The notes under the pieces: generated by a model
The model's database searches: none
The model's input: only the letters and a program-made list of their open reading frames with translations
Told to the model about the DNA's origin: nothing
Position numbers and translations under genes: made by a program
Assembly (NCBI GenBank): GCA_001897525.1
Contig: MKTB01000007.1
Coordinates: forward strand, 1-64,000
Source: Bacteroidetes bacterium 43-16
GTDB lineage: Bacteria > Bacteroidota > Bacteroidia > Chitinophagales > Chitinophagaceae
Length of the DNA: 64,000 nucleotides
Reading direction: 5' to 3'
Shown: positions 47,910 through 56,286 of the stretch, one piece after another
How the letters are laid out: the number at the start of each line of letters is the position of its first letter
Position numbering within the stretch: position 1 is the stretch's first letter

Positions 47910-48647
47910 ATGAATATATTAAAACCCCAGGATATTTTAAAACAAACAGCGCATCGAAATTTCCCCTTACCTGATTCCGATTGGGTAGTATATAGTGAAT
48001 GGAAAAATGTGCTGATGCTGCATTGGAAGGTTGACGCAAGTGTGATCAAGCATCTATTACCCCCCAACTTGTCTGTAGATACATTTGAAGGCGGCGCCTG
48101 GGTCACTATGTGCGTGGCTTCGGTGGAGAACTTCCGGAATAAATTCCTGAACCTGATCAAACAAGGCTTTAAATTCAAACAGGTTTTGATGCAGACCTAT
48201 GTAATCTCAAATGGCAAACCCGGCCTGTTTGTCTTCAACCAGGAACTGGAAAAATCTTTTTCTAAAAATCTTTACCAGAGACTGTTCAAATTGAAACAGG
48301 GCGAAACGGACTTCCAGAGAGAAGATGAGGGAGACATCCATAAATTCTTTGCCAGTAATGAGTCTACGGGATTCAAACTGGGATTGCATTATAACTACGG
48401 GGATCCTATTGAGCCCACTCCTTTGGAGCTATGGCTGGCCAACCGCTTTAAATATTTTTACGAAAAAGACAATCAACTGTTTGAGTATGCAGTGCATCAT
48501 GCAGAATGGTTGTTCCGTGATGTCAAAATAGAAAAATTCAAGACTAAATTTAATTTCGGTGGTTTATCGATCGATCAGCAACCCGATTTTATTCATTTTT
48601 CAAGAGGGATCCAGAAGCTATTCTGGCCAAAAACATTAATTAAATAA
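47910..48647 (+). CDS. DUF2071 (YqjF-like) protein
   Basis: A 245-residue soluble protein. The pattern WKNVLMLHWKVDASVIKHLLPPNLSVDTFEGGAWVTM, then VISNGKPGLFVFNQE and a C-terminal YAVHHAEWLFRDVKIEKF, matches DUF2071/YqjF. No catalytic residues can be named and the function is unknown. It ends 5 bases before dapB, so the two are likely co-transcribed. About 225 bases upstream lack a gene. Confidence 0.85.
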   Translation: MNILKPQDILKQTAHRNFPLPDSDWVVYSEWKNVLMLHWKVDASVIKHLLPPNLSVDTFEGGAWVTMCVASVENFRNKFLNLIKQGFKFKQVLMQTYVISNGKPGLFVFNQELEKSFSKNLYQRLFKLKQGETDFQREDEGDIHKFFASNESTGFKLGLHYNYGDPIEPTPLELWLANRFKYFYEKDNQLFEYAVHHAEWLFRDVKIEKFKTKFNFGGLSIDQQPDFIHFSRGIQKLFWPKTLIK

Positions 48648-48652
48648 GCAGC

Positions 48653-49369
48653 ATGAAAATAGCTTTGCTTGGTTATGGCAAAATGGGCCAGGCCATTGAA
48701 AAGATTGCCCTGGAGCGCGGACACGAAATAGTACTGAAGATAGGGTCTAAAAATAAAGCGGAAGCCAATAGCGACAACCTGAAGCTGGCCGATGTGATCA
48801 TTGAATTCACGAATCCCGAAAGCGCTTTTGAAAATGTAAGTTCAGGCCTTAAAGCCGGTGTGCCCGTAGTATGCGGCAGTACAGGCTGGAACAAGCAGGT
48901 AGCTGCTGCACAGGATATCTGTAGGGAAAACAATACGGCTTTCCTGCAGGCTTCCAATTTCAGTATCGGGGTCAACTTGTTTTTTGAACTCAACAAAATG
49001 GCGGCGAAACTGATGAAACCACATGCTGATTACCGTGTTTCTGTATCGGAAACGCATCATACCCAAAAACTGGATGCGCCCAGCGGTACGGCCATCACGA
49101 TTGCTGAGCAGATCCTGGAAACATATGATCAGTTAAACAGCTGGTCTCTTGAGCCTAATGATCAGCAGTTGAATATTTCGGCCTTTAGAGTAGATGAGGT
49201 GCCGGGCACCCATGTAGTTAAATATGCTTCGGAAATAGATGACATCGAATTGACACATACGGCGCATTCCAGGGCAGGCTTTGCTATGGGCGCAGTAGTA
49301 GCAGCAGAATATATCCAAAATAAGAAAGGAATATTCTCTATGCACGATGTATTATTTTCAAATCACTAA
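48653..49369 (+). CDS. dapB: 4-hydroxy-tetrahydrodipicolinate reductase
   Basis: A 238-residue DapB of the diaminopimelate pathway, which supplies lysine and the peptidoglycan diamino acid. The N-terminal nucleotide-binding loop LLGYGKMGQAIEK, the middle VCGSTGWN and the catalytic HHTQKLDAPSGTA motif are visible, with a C-terminal HTAHSRAGFAMGAVVAAE. It is slightly shorter than the usual 270 residues, as in other Bacteroidota DapB. It overlaps the -7 box of the next gene. Confidence 0.95.
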   Translation: MKIALLGYGKMGQAIEKIALERGHEIVLKIGSKNKAEANSDNLKLADVIIEFTNPESAFENVSSGLKAGVPVVCGSTGWNKQVAAAQDICRENNTAFLQASNFSIGVNLFFELNKMAAKLMKPHADYRVSVSETHHTQKLDAPSGTAITIAEQILETYDQLNSWSLEPNDQQLNISAFRVDEVPGTHVVKYASEIDDIELTHTAHSRAGFAMGAVVAAEYIQNKKGIFSMHDVLFSNH

Positions 49370-49374
49370 ATTTG
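49367..49374 (+). promoter_or_regulatory. Possible -7 box for the phosphohexomutase gene
   Basis: TAAATTTG is an exact TAnnTTTG match that overlaps the dapB stop codon and lies 22 bases before the ATG at 49397. No clear -33 box is seen. Confidence 0.45.
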
Positions 49375-49396
49375 CGAAAATTTTCTAATTATAATC

Positions 49397-50797
49397 ATGG
49401 AAAAAATTAAATTTGGAACAGACGGTTGGAGAGCCATCATTGCGAAAGAATTTACCGTAGCTAATGTGGCCAGGGTTTCTAAAGGACTTGCCGACTGGCT
49501 GAATGCCAAACATCAAAACCCGAAAGTAGTTATTGGCCACGATTGCCGCTTTGGCGGAGCCTTGTTCAGCGAAACGGCTGCACTGATCCTTTGTGCCAAT
49601 GGTATCAAAGTATTGATGGCCAAAGAATTTGTGAGTACACCGATGGTCTCTTTCGGCGTTTTAAAACTCGGAGCGCAGCAAGGTGTGGTCATCACCGCCT
49701 CTCACAATCCTCCTGCCTATAACGGGTATAAACTGAAAGGTGCTCATGGCGGCCCTACCAATCCTGAAGATATAGGAGAAGTGGAAGCCCTGATCCCGGA
49801 AATAGCCGAAGTGCCGCAGCAATCCCTCGAGGACTACGCGAAACAAGGTTTATTTGAATGGGTGGACCTGGAAGAAATGTATTTAACCTATTTAAATACC
49901 AAATTTGATTTTGAAAAATTAAACAATTCTGCTTTCAAAATGGCATACGATGCCATGTACGGAGCAGGACAGAACGTGATCAGGAAATTAATGCCATCGG
50001 CCGTACTCCTGCATTGCGAAAATAATCCAACCTTTGGCGGTACTCCTCCTGAGCCTTTGTACAAGAATACCAAAGAGCTTTCGGCGCTGATGAAAAACAC
50101 CCCGGAATTAAAGATCGGGCTGGTGACAGATGGTGATGCAGACCGTATAGGACTGTATGATGAAGACGGCAATTTCGTAGATGCCCACCATATCTTATTA
50201 TTGCTGGTACACTACCTGTCTCAGTACAAGGACATGAGCGGGAAAGTGATCATCGCTTTCTCGGTTACAGACCGTGTAAAACGTATGTGTGAGCTGTATG
50301 AACTGCCGGTAGAAGTAACTCCGATCGGCTTTAAATACATCAGCGAGAAGATCGTAAAAGAAGACGTATTGGTAGGTGGTGAGGAAAGCGGCGGTATCGC
50401 TGTGAAAGGCCATATCCCGGAGAGAGACGGTATCTATGATGGCCTGGTATTACTGGAATTCATGGTAGAGACCGGCAAATCACTGAAAGAACTGATCCAT
50501 GAAATATATGGCGTTATCGGTTCTTTCAATTACCAGAGAGATGACCTTACCTTACCTAATGAGCAAAAAGAGCAGATCATTAATAATGCTCAGAATGATG
50601 TTTATAACGAAGGTTTCGGGAAATACAAAGCCAATAAGGTAGAGAAGATTGATGGCGTAAAATATCACCTGGAGAATGGTGGCTGGGTAATGCTGCGTGC
50701 ATCGGGCACAGAGCCGCTTCTGCGTATTTATGCAGAAGGGGATAATGAAGCCGAGACACTGGATATCCTGAAAACAGTAAAAGCAACGATTCTTTAA
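49397..50797 (+). CDS. Phosphoglucomutase/phosphomannomutase family protein
   Basis: A 466-residue alpha-D-phosphohexomutase. All four active-site loops are present: the phosphoserine loop VITASHNPPAYNGYK (about 98-112), the metal-binding TDGDADRIGL, the sugar-binding GGEESGGIAVKGHIPERDG and the phosphate-binding RASGTEPLLRIY. It converts glucose 1-phosphate to glucose 6-phosphate or the mannose equivalents; which one cannot be read from sequence. It has its own -7 box and ends at a bidirectional terminator. Confidence 0.95.
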   Translation: MEKIKFGTDGWRAIIAKEFTVANVARVSKGLADWLNAKHQNPKVVIGHDCRFGGALFSETAALILCANGIKVLMAKEFVSTPMVSFGVLKLGAQQGVVITASHNPPAYNGYKLKGAHGGPTNPEDIGEVEALIPEIAEVPQQSLEDYAKQGLFEWVDLEEMYLTYLNTKFDFEKLNNSAFKMAYDAMYGAGQNVIRKLMPSAVLLHCENNPTFGGTPPEPLYKNTKELSALMKNTPELKIGLVTDGDADRIGLYDEDGNFVDAHHILLLLVHYLSQYKDMSGKVIIAFSVTDRVKRMCELYELPVEVTPIGFKYISEKIVKEDVLVGGEESGGIAVKGHIPERDGIYDGLVLLEFMVETGKSLKELIHEIYGVIGSFNYQRDDLTLPNEQKEQIINNAQNDVYNEGFGKYKANKVEKIDGVKYHLENGGWVMLRASGTEPLLRIYAEGDNEAETLDILKTVKATIL

Positions 50798-50817
50798 TCA
50801 TAAGTCAGACTATAATA

Positions 50818-50851
50818 AAAAGGCGGTATGCAGATCAGCATACCGCCTTTT
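50818..50851. terminator. Terminator after the phosphohexomutase gene
   Basis: AAAAGGCGGTATGC pairs perfectly with GCATACCGCCTTTT around loop AGATCA, with A/T runs on both sides, so it works in both directions. Confidence 0.93.
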
Positions 50852-50877
50852 CTATGCCTTGAAGCCTGCTTACAGAA

Positions 50878-50899
50878 AAAGGAGGCGGCCGCCTCCTTT
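50878..50899. terminator. Second terminator, between convergent genes
   Basis: AAAAGGAGGC pairs with GCCTCCTTT around a GGCC core, 50 bases from the stop of the minus-strand GNAT gene. It probably ends that gene's transcript. Confidence 0.75.
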
Positions 50900-50946
50900 C
50901 AATTTTGATATTTTATCCTATACCCTTTCTTGCTATAGAACAGAGC

Positions 50947-51501
50947 TTAGTCGATCCATTCTTCTGTGAGGAAACCCATCACCACCATATTTGATTTCAA
51001 GCCATGATGCAGCATATGATTCCTCAGCACACCTTCCACCTTGAAGCCTGCTTTTTCCAGCAATTTATGCGCTTTGAGATTCGAGATAGGAAAGGTTGCC
51101 GTTATTCTTTGTAATTGCATATCCTTAAATCCGAATTGCAATAACCTGCGCACGGCTTTGGTCATGATCCCTTTGCCCAGCTGTGCTTTCGATATCCAGA
51201 AACCCAGTTCTGCCCTGCCTATGGCATGGTCCCAGTCCTGCAATCCCGCCATACCGATCAATACCTCGTCTTTAAACAAGCCCAGCATCAGCCCTTCCTG
51301 GTGTTCCAGGGCCTGTAATTGCTGATGGATAAAGTCCTCGATCTGCAATAAATGGCTCTGGGGCTGTATCCAGGGAATCCAGGTCTGTAAATGTTCCGTA
51401 TTCTGCCTGATGCAATCCAATACCGATTCCGCATCAGAGGTATGCATACTTTTCAGGATCAATCCTGCCTCTATTTCTAACAACAACATCACTTCTTTCA
51501 T
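50947..51501 (-). CDS. GNAT N-acetyltransferase, RimJ/RimL-like
   Basis: A 184-residue acetyltransferase that transfers acetyl from acetyl-CoA to an amino group. Seen: GMAGLQDWDHAIGRAELGFWISKAQLGKGIMTKAVRRLLQFGF with the A-motif QLGKGIMT, and NLKAHKLLEKAGFKVEGVLRN, which point to the RimJ/RimL subgroup. It starts in an ATGA overlap with the upstream ATPase gene, so the two are translationally coupled. The substrate is unknown. Confidence 0.88.
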   Translation of the reverse strand: MKEVMLLLEIEAGLILKSMHTSDAESVLDCIRQNTEHLQTWIPWIQPQSHLLQIEDFIHQQLQALEHQEGLMLGLFKDEVLIGMAGLQDWDHAIGRAELGFWISKAQLGKGIMTKAVRRLLQFGFKDMQLQRITATFPISNLKAHKLLEKAGFKVEGVLRNHMLHHGLKSNMVVMGFLTEEWID

Positions 51502-53021
51502 TTAAACATTTTCATAATAGCTCCGAGTACGGTCCTGGTGACGGTACGCTGTGCCTGCTTACCTGCAGAACTGTTCAGCATTTTTTCAAAAAAATTCGGT
51601 TCCGGTTTCTTCGGACGGCCGGGCTTTGCAGCAGCGGCAGCACTGCCTTTTTCCACCTCCCTGATATTATTTTCTATTTTTTCCGTCAGCAATTCGTAGG
51701 CGCTTTCGCTATCAATAGCTGCATTGTATTTGGCGGCTATTTTAGAACTGCCCACTACAGCCGAGATCTCCAGGTCGGTTAAGATATTCATCCTCGAAGA
51801 CGGTGAACCCAGATAGGTATGCACCAGTGGAGAAGGAATACCTTTTTCGTTCAACAAAGTTACGAAAGCTTCTGCAATACCAAGGTGGGTAATGGCTTCA
51901 TCTACTTTATAAAACTCACTCGTCGGGTAGTTTTCCGAGGCCGTTTTGATCGCTTTACGGTCATTGGCCGTAAAGGCCCTTAAGGCATGCTGTATCTTGA
52001 GGCCCAGTTGTCCCAGGACAGAAGCCGGGATATCCTGCGGATTCTGGGTACAGAAGATCACCCCTACCCCTTTGGAACGGATCAGCTTGACCACGTTCTC
52101 TATCTGCTGCAGGAGTTCTTTACTGGCTTCATTAAAGATCAGGTGGGCCTCATCAATGAACATCACCAGCTTAGGCTGATCCATATCCCCTACCTCCGGT
52201 AAGGTGGCATATAACTCTGCCAGCAACTGCAGCATAAAGGTGGAGAAGAGTTTGGGCTTGTCCTGGATATCGGTAACACGCAGTATAGAAATGATCCCCC
52301 GGCCATCATCAGAAAGCCGCATCAGGTCATCTACCTCGAAACTGCGCTCCCCGAAAATATGATCGGCACCCTGGTTCTGTAATTCGATCACCTTACGCAG
52401 GATAGTACCTACCGAAGCTTTGGAGATATTACCATACAGCTGGCTGATCTCTGCATTACCCTGGTCAGAGGCATATTGCAGCAGTTTCACCAGGTCTTTA
52501 AGGTCCAGTATGGGCAATTGATTATCGTCTGCATACTTGAATAGCATCGCCAGCAAGCCCGATTGATTATCGTTCAGGTCCAGCACTTTGGAGAGTAAGG
52601 TAGCACCATACTCTATGACGGTTGCCTTCAGGCGGGTGCCCTGTTCCCCGCTCAGGCTCAGGAACTCCACCGGGTAGCCTTTAGGCGACCAGGTAGTCTG
52701 CATCTTGCTATAACGTTCTTCAATAATTTTATTCATTTCACCGGGCGCTGCAATGCCGCTCAGGTCTCCCTTTACGTCCATCATCAACACACTCACGCTG
52801 GCATCGCTCAGGCCTTCGGCCAGCAGCTGCAGGGTCTTCGTTTTCCCGGTACCGGTAGCACCGGCGATCAGGCCGTGGCGGTTCATTGTTTTCAGGGGTA
52901 TGCTGACTCTAGCTTCAGGGATCACCTCACCGTCCAGCATGCCGCTACCTATAAAAAAAGAAGCTCCTTTAAAGGCATAGCCATCCTGCATTTGCGCAAT
53001 AAATTGCTCTTTTCCTGCCAT
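51498..53021 (-). CDS. DUF853 HerA-like ATPase
   Basis: A 507-residue P-loop ATPase of the HerA/FtsK fold, DUF853 family. Walker A HGLIAGATGTGKTKTLQLLAE (about 49-69), Walker B KLVMFIDEAHLIFNEAS and the sensor-like VIFCTQNPQDIPASVLGQLG are present. The C-terminus carries a Lys/Pro-rich segment (AAAAKPGRPKKPEP) that may contact nucleic acid. Function in most bacteria is unknown, possibly DNA translocation or repair. It is coupled to the GNAT gene downstream and divergent from corA. Confidence 0.92.
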   Translation of the reverse strand: MAGKEQFIAQMQDGYAFKGASFFIGSGMLDGEVIPEARVSIPLKTMNRHGLIAGATGTGKTKTLQLLAEGLSDASVSVLMMDVKGDLSGIAAPGEMNKIIEERYSKMQTTWSPKGYPVEFLSLSGEQGTRLKATVIEYGATLLSKVLDLNDNQSGLLAMLFKYADDNQLPILDLKDLVKLLQYASDQGNAEISQLYGNISKASVGTILRKVIELQNQGADHIFGERSFEVDDLMRLSDDGRGIISILRVTDIQDKPKLFSTFMLQLLAELYATLPEVGDMDQPKLVMFIDEAHLIFNEASKELLQQIENVVKLIRSKGVGVIFCTQNPQDIPASVLGQLGLKIQHALRAFTANDRKAIKTASENYPTSEFYKVDEAITHLGIAEAFVTLLNEKGIPSPLVHTYLGSPSSRMNILTDLEISAVVGSSKIAAKYNAAIDSESAYELLTEKIENNIREVEKGSAAAAAKPGRPKKPEPNFFEKMLNSSAGKQAQRTVTRTVLGAIMKMFK

Positions 53022-53096
53022 AATTATTGAAATTTAAGTATTGAAAAATTAATAACGTAAATTAGTGTATTTTGCCAATCTGAATTAAATTACAGC

Positions 53097-54215
53097 GTGA
53101 AATTTTCAAATCTTTTAGAAAAATATAAGGTCCCGAATTTTCTGATCCCTAACCATTTCAGACCGGTCGAGGTGTATGACCCCGACGAGGCTACGGAGAT
53201 GGAGCAGGATCTTGATGCCGACCGGAAGAATGTTTATTACACGGTATATACTTTTGATGAAACGGCGGCAGAGATCTTCAAAACCAAAAGTGTAAAAGAC
53301 TGTTTTATCGACTACCAGAACCTGGACAAAGTGATCTGGATCAATGTGGATGGCATCCGCAGGAAAGACGTGCGCCGTCTGTGCAGCCATTTTAATGTCC
53401 ATAACCTTTTGGTGAATGACATTGTAAGCGTAGGCCAGCGCTCTAAAACAGATGAGATTGATGAGCATTTTTTCAGCCTCCTGCCCATGCTTACCTATAA
53501 TGAAACCCTTCAACTGGTAGAGAAGGAGCAATTGAGCATATTGCTGGGCAAAAATTATGTGATCTCCTTCCAGGCAGAGCACAAAAGAGACCCTTTCGGG
53601 GAAATCCGGAAAAAACTAAAGAACCGTTTAGATGCTGTACGCAAAAAAAGCGCGGATTACCTGTATTATCAACTCGTAGATGCTGTAGTCGATGACTATT
53701 TCGAAGTGCTGGAATCACTGGCCACAAGGCTGGAAGTACTGGAACATAAGGCCATGGCAGTATCGACTCAGAACAGCATTTTATTGGAAATTTCAGCCCT
53801 GCGCAATGAGATCATGGTCATGCGCCGCGCAATGACACCGGTGAAGGATGTGGTCTTCTCTTTATGGCAGGCCAACTCACCTTTAATGGATAACCGAAAC
53901 TCCAGGTTCTTCAAGGATGTGTACGATCACATACAGCTCGCCATAGAATACAACGAGGGTTACCGCGAGATGACGATCAACCTGCAGGACCTGTACATGA
54001 ACCAGGTAAACACACGCATGAATGAGGTGATGAAGATCCTGACGATGGTAACCGTGCTGCTGGCCCCGGCCACAGTGATCGGTGGAATTTTCGGGATGAA
54101 CTTTGACCGTATTCCCTTAATGCATAACCAGGTGGGCTTTTTCCTGACCATTTTCCTGATGTTTGGCATATCCATTGTAATGATTTTATATTTTAAGAAA
54201 AAAGGGTGGTTTTAA
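53097..54215 (+). CDS. corA: CorA-type magnesium/cobalt transporter
   Basis: A 372-residue CorA starting at GTG. The cytoplasmic part has the usual long helices (YYQLVDAVVDDYFEVLESLATRLEVLEHKAM), and the C-terminus has the signature pore GMN in VIGGIFGMNFDRIP, followed by two membrane helices (FFLTIFLMFGISIVMILYF). It transports Mg2+ and other divalent ions. It is the last gene before the tRNA and accessory region; its promoter probably lies in the divergent gap with the DUF853 gene, where TATTTTG is close to consensus. Confidence 0.93.
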   Translation: MKFSNLLEKYKVPNFLIPNHFRPVEVYDPDEATEMEQDLDADRKNVYYTVYTFDETAAEIFKTKSVKDCFIDYQNLDKVIWINVDGIRRKDVRRLCSHFNVHNLLVNDIVSVGQRSKTDEIDEHFFSLLPMLTYNETLQLVEKEQLSILLGKNYVISFQAEHKRDPFGEIRKKLKNRLDAVRKKSADYLYYQLVDAVVDDYFEVLESLATRLEVLEHKAMAVSTQNSILLEISALRNEIMVMRRAMTPVKDVVFSLWQANSPLMDNRNSRFFKDVYDHIQLAIEYNEGYREMTINLQDLYMNQVNTRMNEVMKILTMVTVLLAPATVIGGIFGMNFDRIPLMHNQVGFFLTIFLMFGISIVMILYFKKKGWF

Positions 54216-54250
54216 ATACTTAAATTACATTAGATTTGCAGTCCGTTAAG

Positions 54251-54322
54251 GGCTCTGTAGTTTAATGGATAGAACGAAGGTTTCCGGTACCTTTGGTCGG
54301 GGTTCGATTCCCTGCGGAGCTA
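54251..54322 (+). tRNA. trnR: tRNA-Arg (anticodon CCG)
   Basis: Cloverleaf by eye: acceptor GGCTCTG with CGGAGCT (with G-U pairs), D-stem GTTT/GAAC, anticodon stem AAGGT/ACCTT with loop TTCCGGT (anticodon CCG), T-stem CGGGG/CCCTG with TTCGATT loop, and discriminator A. 72 bases, CCA not encoded. It borders the accessory region, a common site for mobile elements, but no repeat of its 3' end was found further right. Confidence 0.9.
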
Positions 54323-54326
54323 CGAA

Positions 54327-54367
54327 AAAATTTATAAATGGCTGACTATCAGCCATTTATAAATTTT
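54327..54367. terminator. Long hairpin directly after tRNA-Arg
   Basis: A perfect 19-base inverted repeat (AAAATTTATAAATGGCTGA, loop CTA, TCAGCCATTTATAAATTTT) starts 5 bases after the tRNA. It probably ends the tRNA transcript. Confidence 0.85.
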
Positions 54368-54736
54368 AAATCATTTTTTTGTACACGTTCTTGTACACTT
54401 TTATCTTAACTTCTTTCGATTTGAACCTGGTATATCCAGGATGAGGGGGAGAATTGTGACAATTAGCTTGTACCACAAACTCATCGGGGGTGTATCATGC
54501 TTTTTATAATTCACCCAACACTCATTACCCTTTGCATTTTTGCAATTGCTTCTCCATCTACACATAATTTACATTTCAAAGAAAGATAGAATGCTAATAA
54601 ATATCGAAATAATAGAAGTTATTCAATAGGGTACATTTAAATAAATCTTTTATAAAACTATGATTTATTTATTTTTATATTTTAAATTTCCATACATTTA
54701 ATTAAGTGTTTTAGTTCACCTTTAAACTTTCAAATT
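54368..54736. other. Gap after tRNA, no gene recognised
   Basis: About 370 AT-rich bases containing two close copies of GTACAC around 54,378-54,400. No convincing gene or integrase is visible. A remnant of an integrated element is possible but not shown. The last part presumably carries the DUF892 gene promoter. Confidence 0.4.
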
Positions 54737-55321
54737 ATGGTAACCAAAAAATCAGCAGCAGTTCCTAACAAATCAGCACCCAAAAAAGCAGCGGTAAAAA
54801 TATCTGCAACAAAAACTCCTGCAAAAAAGGGGGCAGCTAAAGAATTAAAAGATTTATTTGAAGATGGCCTGAAGGATATCTATTGGGCAGAAAAGGCCCT
54901 AACAAAAGCGCTGCCAAAGATGGAGAAAAATGCAAGCTCTCCTAAACTTAAAAAAGCTATTGCAAGTCATTTACAACAAACTCAATCCCATATTACTCGC
55001 CTGGAAGACTGTTTTGCTTCGATAGGGAAGAAAGCAGTTGCTAAGAAATGTGATGCAATGCAAGGCTTACTGGATGAAGGTAAAAGTATTATGGAAGAAA
55101 CGCTGCCGGGATCAGTAAGAGATGCCGGTATTATTGCCGCTGCTCAAAAAGTAGAGCATTATGAAATTGCAACTTATGGCACCTTAGCGGCTTTTGCAAA
55201 AGTACTTGATGAAAAGAAATGCCTTAAAAACCTGTTGGCCACTCTTGCTGAAGAAAAAGAATGTGATGAGTTGCTAACGGGCATTGCTGACACCGATCTG
55301 AATACTGATGCTATGAAGTAA
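54737..55321 (+). CDS. DUF892 (YciE/YciF) ferritin-like protein with histone-like N-terminus
   Basis: A 194-residue protein. The first 35 residues are Lys/Ala/Pro-rich (NKSAPKKAAVKISATKTPAKKG), like the histone-type tail of the 6,180 gene. From about residue 36, LKDLFEDGLKDIYWAEKALTKALPKMEKNASSPKLKKAI and EHYEIATYGTLAAFAKVLDE form a DUF892 helical bundle with Glu and His residues of a likely di-metal site. DUF892 genes are often linked to stress response. The fused basic tail may bind DNA, giving a Dps-like role; this is inference. Confidence 0.9.
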   Translation: MVTKKSAAVPNKSAPKKAAVKISATKTPAKKGAAKELKDLFEDGLKDIYWAEKALTKALPKMEKNASSPKLKKAIASHLQQTQSHITRLEDCFASIGKKAVAKKCDAMQGLLDEGKSIMEETLPGSVRDAGIIAAAQKVEHYEIATYGTLAAFAKVLDEKKCLKNLLATLAEEKECDELLTGIADTDLNTDAMK

Positions 55322-55344
55322 GCTACACTTTTTATAGACTAAAG

Positions 55345-55370
55345 AGCGACCACTATTGATAGTGGTCGCT
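55345..55370. terminator. Terminator after the DUF892 gene
   Basis: A perfect 12-base inverted repeat (AGCGACCACTAT, loop TG, ATAGTGGTCGCT), followed by TTTATAATTTA. It lies 23 bases after the stop codon. Confidence 0.88.
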
Positions 55371-55484
55371 TTATAATTTACAAGTATATTTTATCCTACT
55401 CGTAATAAAAAGCCCCCTTATAAGAGCTATGTATGAAATGCTTATGAAAAAGTAAATTCAGTAGATATATGAAGTAAATTATTT

Positions 55485-55555
55485 ACCCGGTCGATTTCTT
55501 ATCTTATTCTTCAGACATGGTTAGAATAAATCGTACTTACAATGACACGCCGGGT
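55485..55555 (+). repeat. Dispersed repeat family, copy 1 (subtype A)
   Basis: Begins ACCCGGTCG, continues TTCTTATCTTA, and ends TACTTACAATGACACGCCGGGT, so the terminal ACCCGG and CCGGGT are complementary. An inner stem TTATTCT/AGAATAA is possible. It is about 80-85 percent identical by eye to the copy at 61253. A further weakly conserved stretch (TTAATATACAAG) lies about 20 bases beyond. It sits in the 360-base gap before the 55683 gene. Confidence 0.8.
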
Positions 55556-55682
55556 ATTATATAAAATAAGGCATTAATATACAAGTTTACACTGGTTTGA
55601 AAAGTTGTTAATCGTTGTTTCGTTCTTTTTGTTCATAATTGATTGATAGTTTTTATGTTATTTTTGAGTAAAATATTCAATC

Positions 55683-55862
55683 ATGGCAAAGTTTATAAAA
55701 GTCACATCATCAGGAAACACAATTACCTATACTGTCAATGTTGACCAAATCGCAAGATTTTACTATTCGATAGTTGAACAATGTGTAATCATAGAATTGT
55801 CTTCTGGTGCTGATTTTAAAATTGCTGAGACCGAAAAAGAATTGGAGAAGCTACTTGTCTAA
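55683..55862 (+). CDS. Small protein, FlbD-like (unsure)
   Basis: A 59-residue protein, too short for automatic calling by length. Translation gives MAKFIKVTSSGNTITYTVNV, then DQIARFYYSIVEQCVIIELS, then SGADFKIAETEKELEKLLV. The pattern of a beta-strand N-terminus, VDQI, a second strand IIELSSGADF and a C-terminal helix ending ELEKLL resembles the FlbD-like small-protein family, from memory only. Its role is unknown. It is the first gene after repeat copy 1. Confidence 0.65.
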   Translation: MAKFIKVTSSGNTITYTVNVDQIARFYYSIVEQCVIIELSSGADFKIAETEKELEKLLV

Positions 55863-56028
55863 AGTTGTAATTTTAGTCACTCTCCAAAAAGGAATTCCTA
55901 AAAAGTACCATGTTGTTATAGTATTACGGTCAGTATATGAAAAACTGTAATCAGGGGTACGTATTATTTTCTTAGTAATCATTTCTAAAATTTTAAGTAA
56001 TAAAAAAGGCGGTCATTTTTGACTGCCT

Positions 56029-56286
56029 CTATTTTTTGTTCGTTGTTGGTGGCTTACCTTTCTTGAAGATGTTTACCAGTACTTTATCATATCCATCAGG
56101 TTCCGGTATGCTGAATTGAGCATATCTAAACATCGCTCGTTCTCTTAGTTCTTTGAACTCCTGCCATGTATTAGATACTTCCAAAACACCTAATACCTTA
56201 TAGACTTCCTCATCTGTTTTGAATTTGGTGAAATACTTCTCATCACCTTTGAGCCTCTTAACTTCTTTTGCTAATCTCTCATCCAT
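56029..56286 (-). CDS. IS1595-associated passenger protein, unknown
   Basis: An 85-residue charged protein (MDERLAKEVKRLKGDEKYFT..., YKVLGVLEVSNTWQEFKEL, FSIPEPDGYDKVLVNIFKKGK). It overlaps the end of the transposase gene by 8 bases and is on the same strand, so it is most likely the second frame of the insertion sequence. No family recognised. A terminator hairpin (AGGCGGTCA with TGACTGCCT, 56005-56026) overlaps its 3' end region. Confidence 0.6.
   Translation of the reverse strand: MDERLAKEVKRLKGDEKYFTKFKTDEEVYKVLGVLEVSNTWQEFKELRERAMFRYAQFSIPEPDGYDKVLVNIFKKGKPPTTNKK

Noticed and set aside
54251-54736. Integrated element with att sites at tRNA-Arg
   Set aside because: No second copy of the tRNA 3' end and no integrase found in the window; only the position is suggestive.
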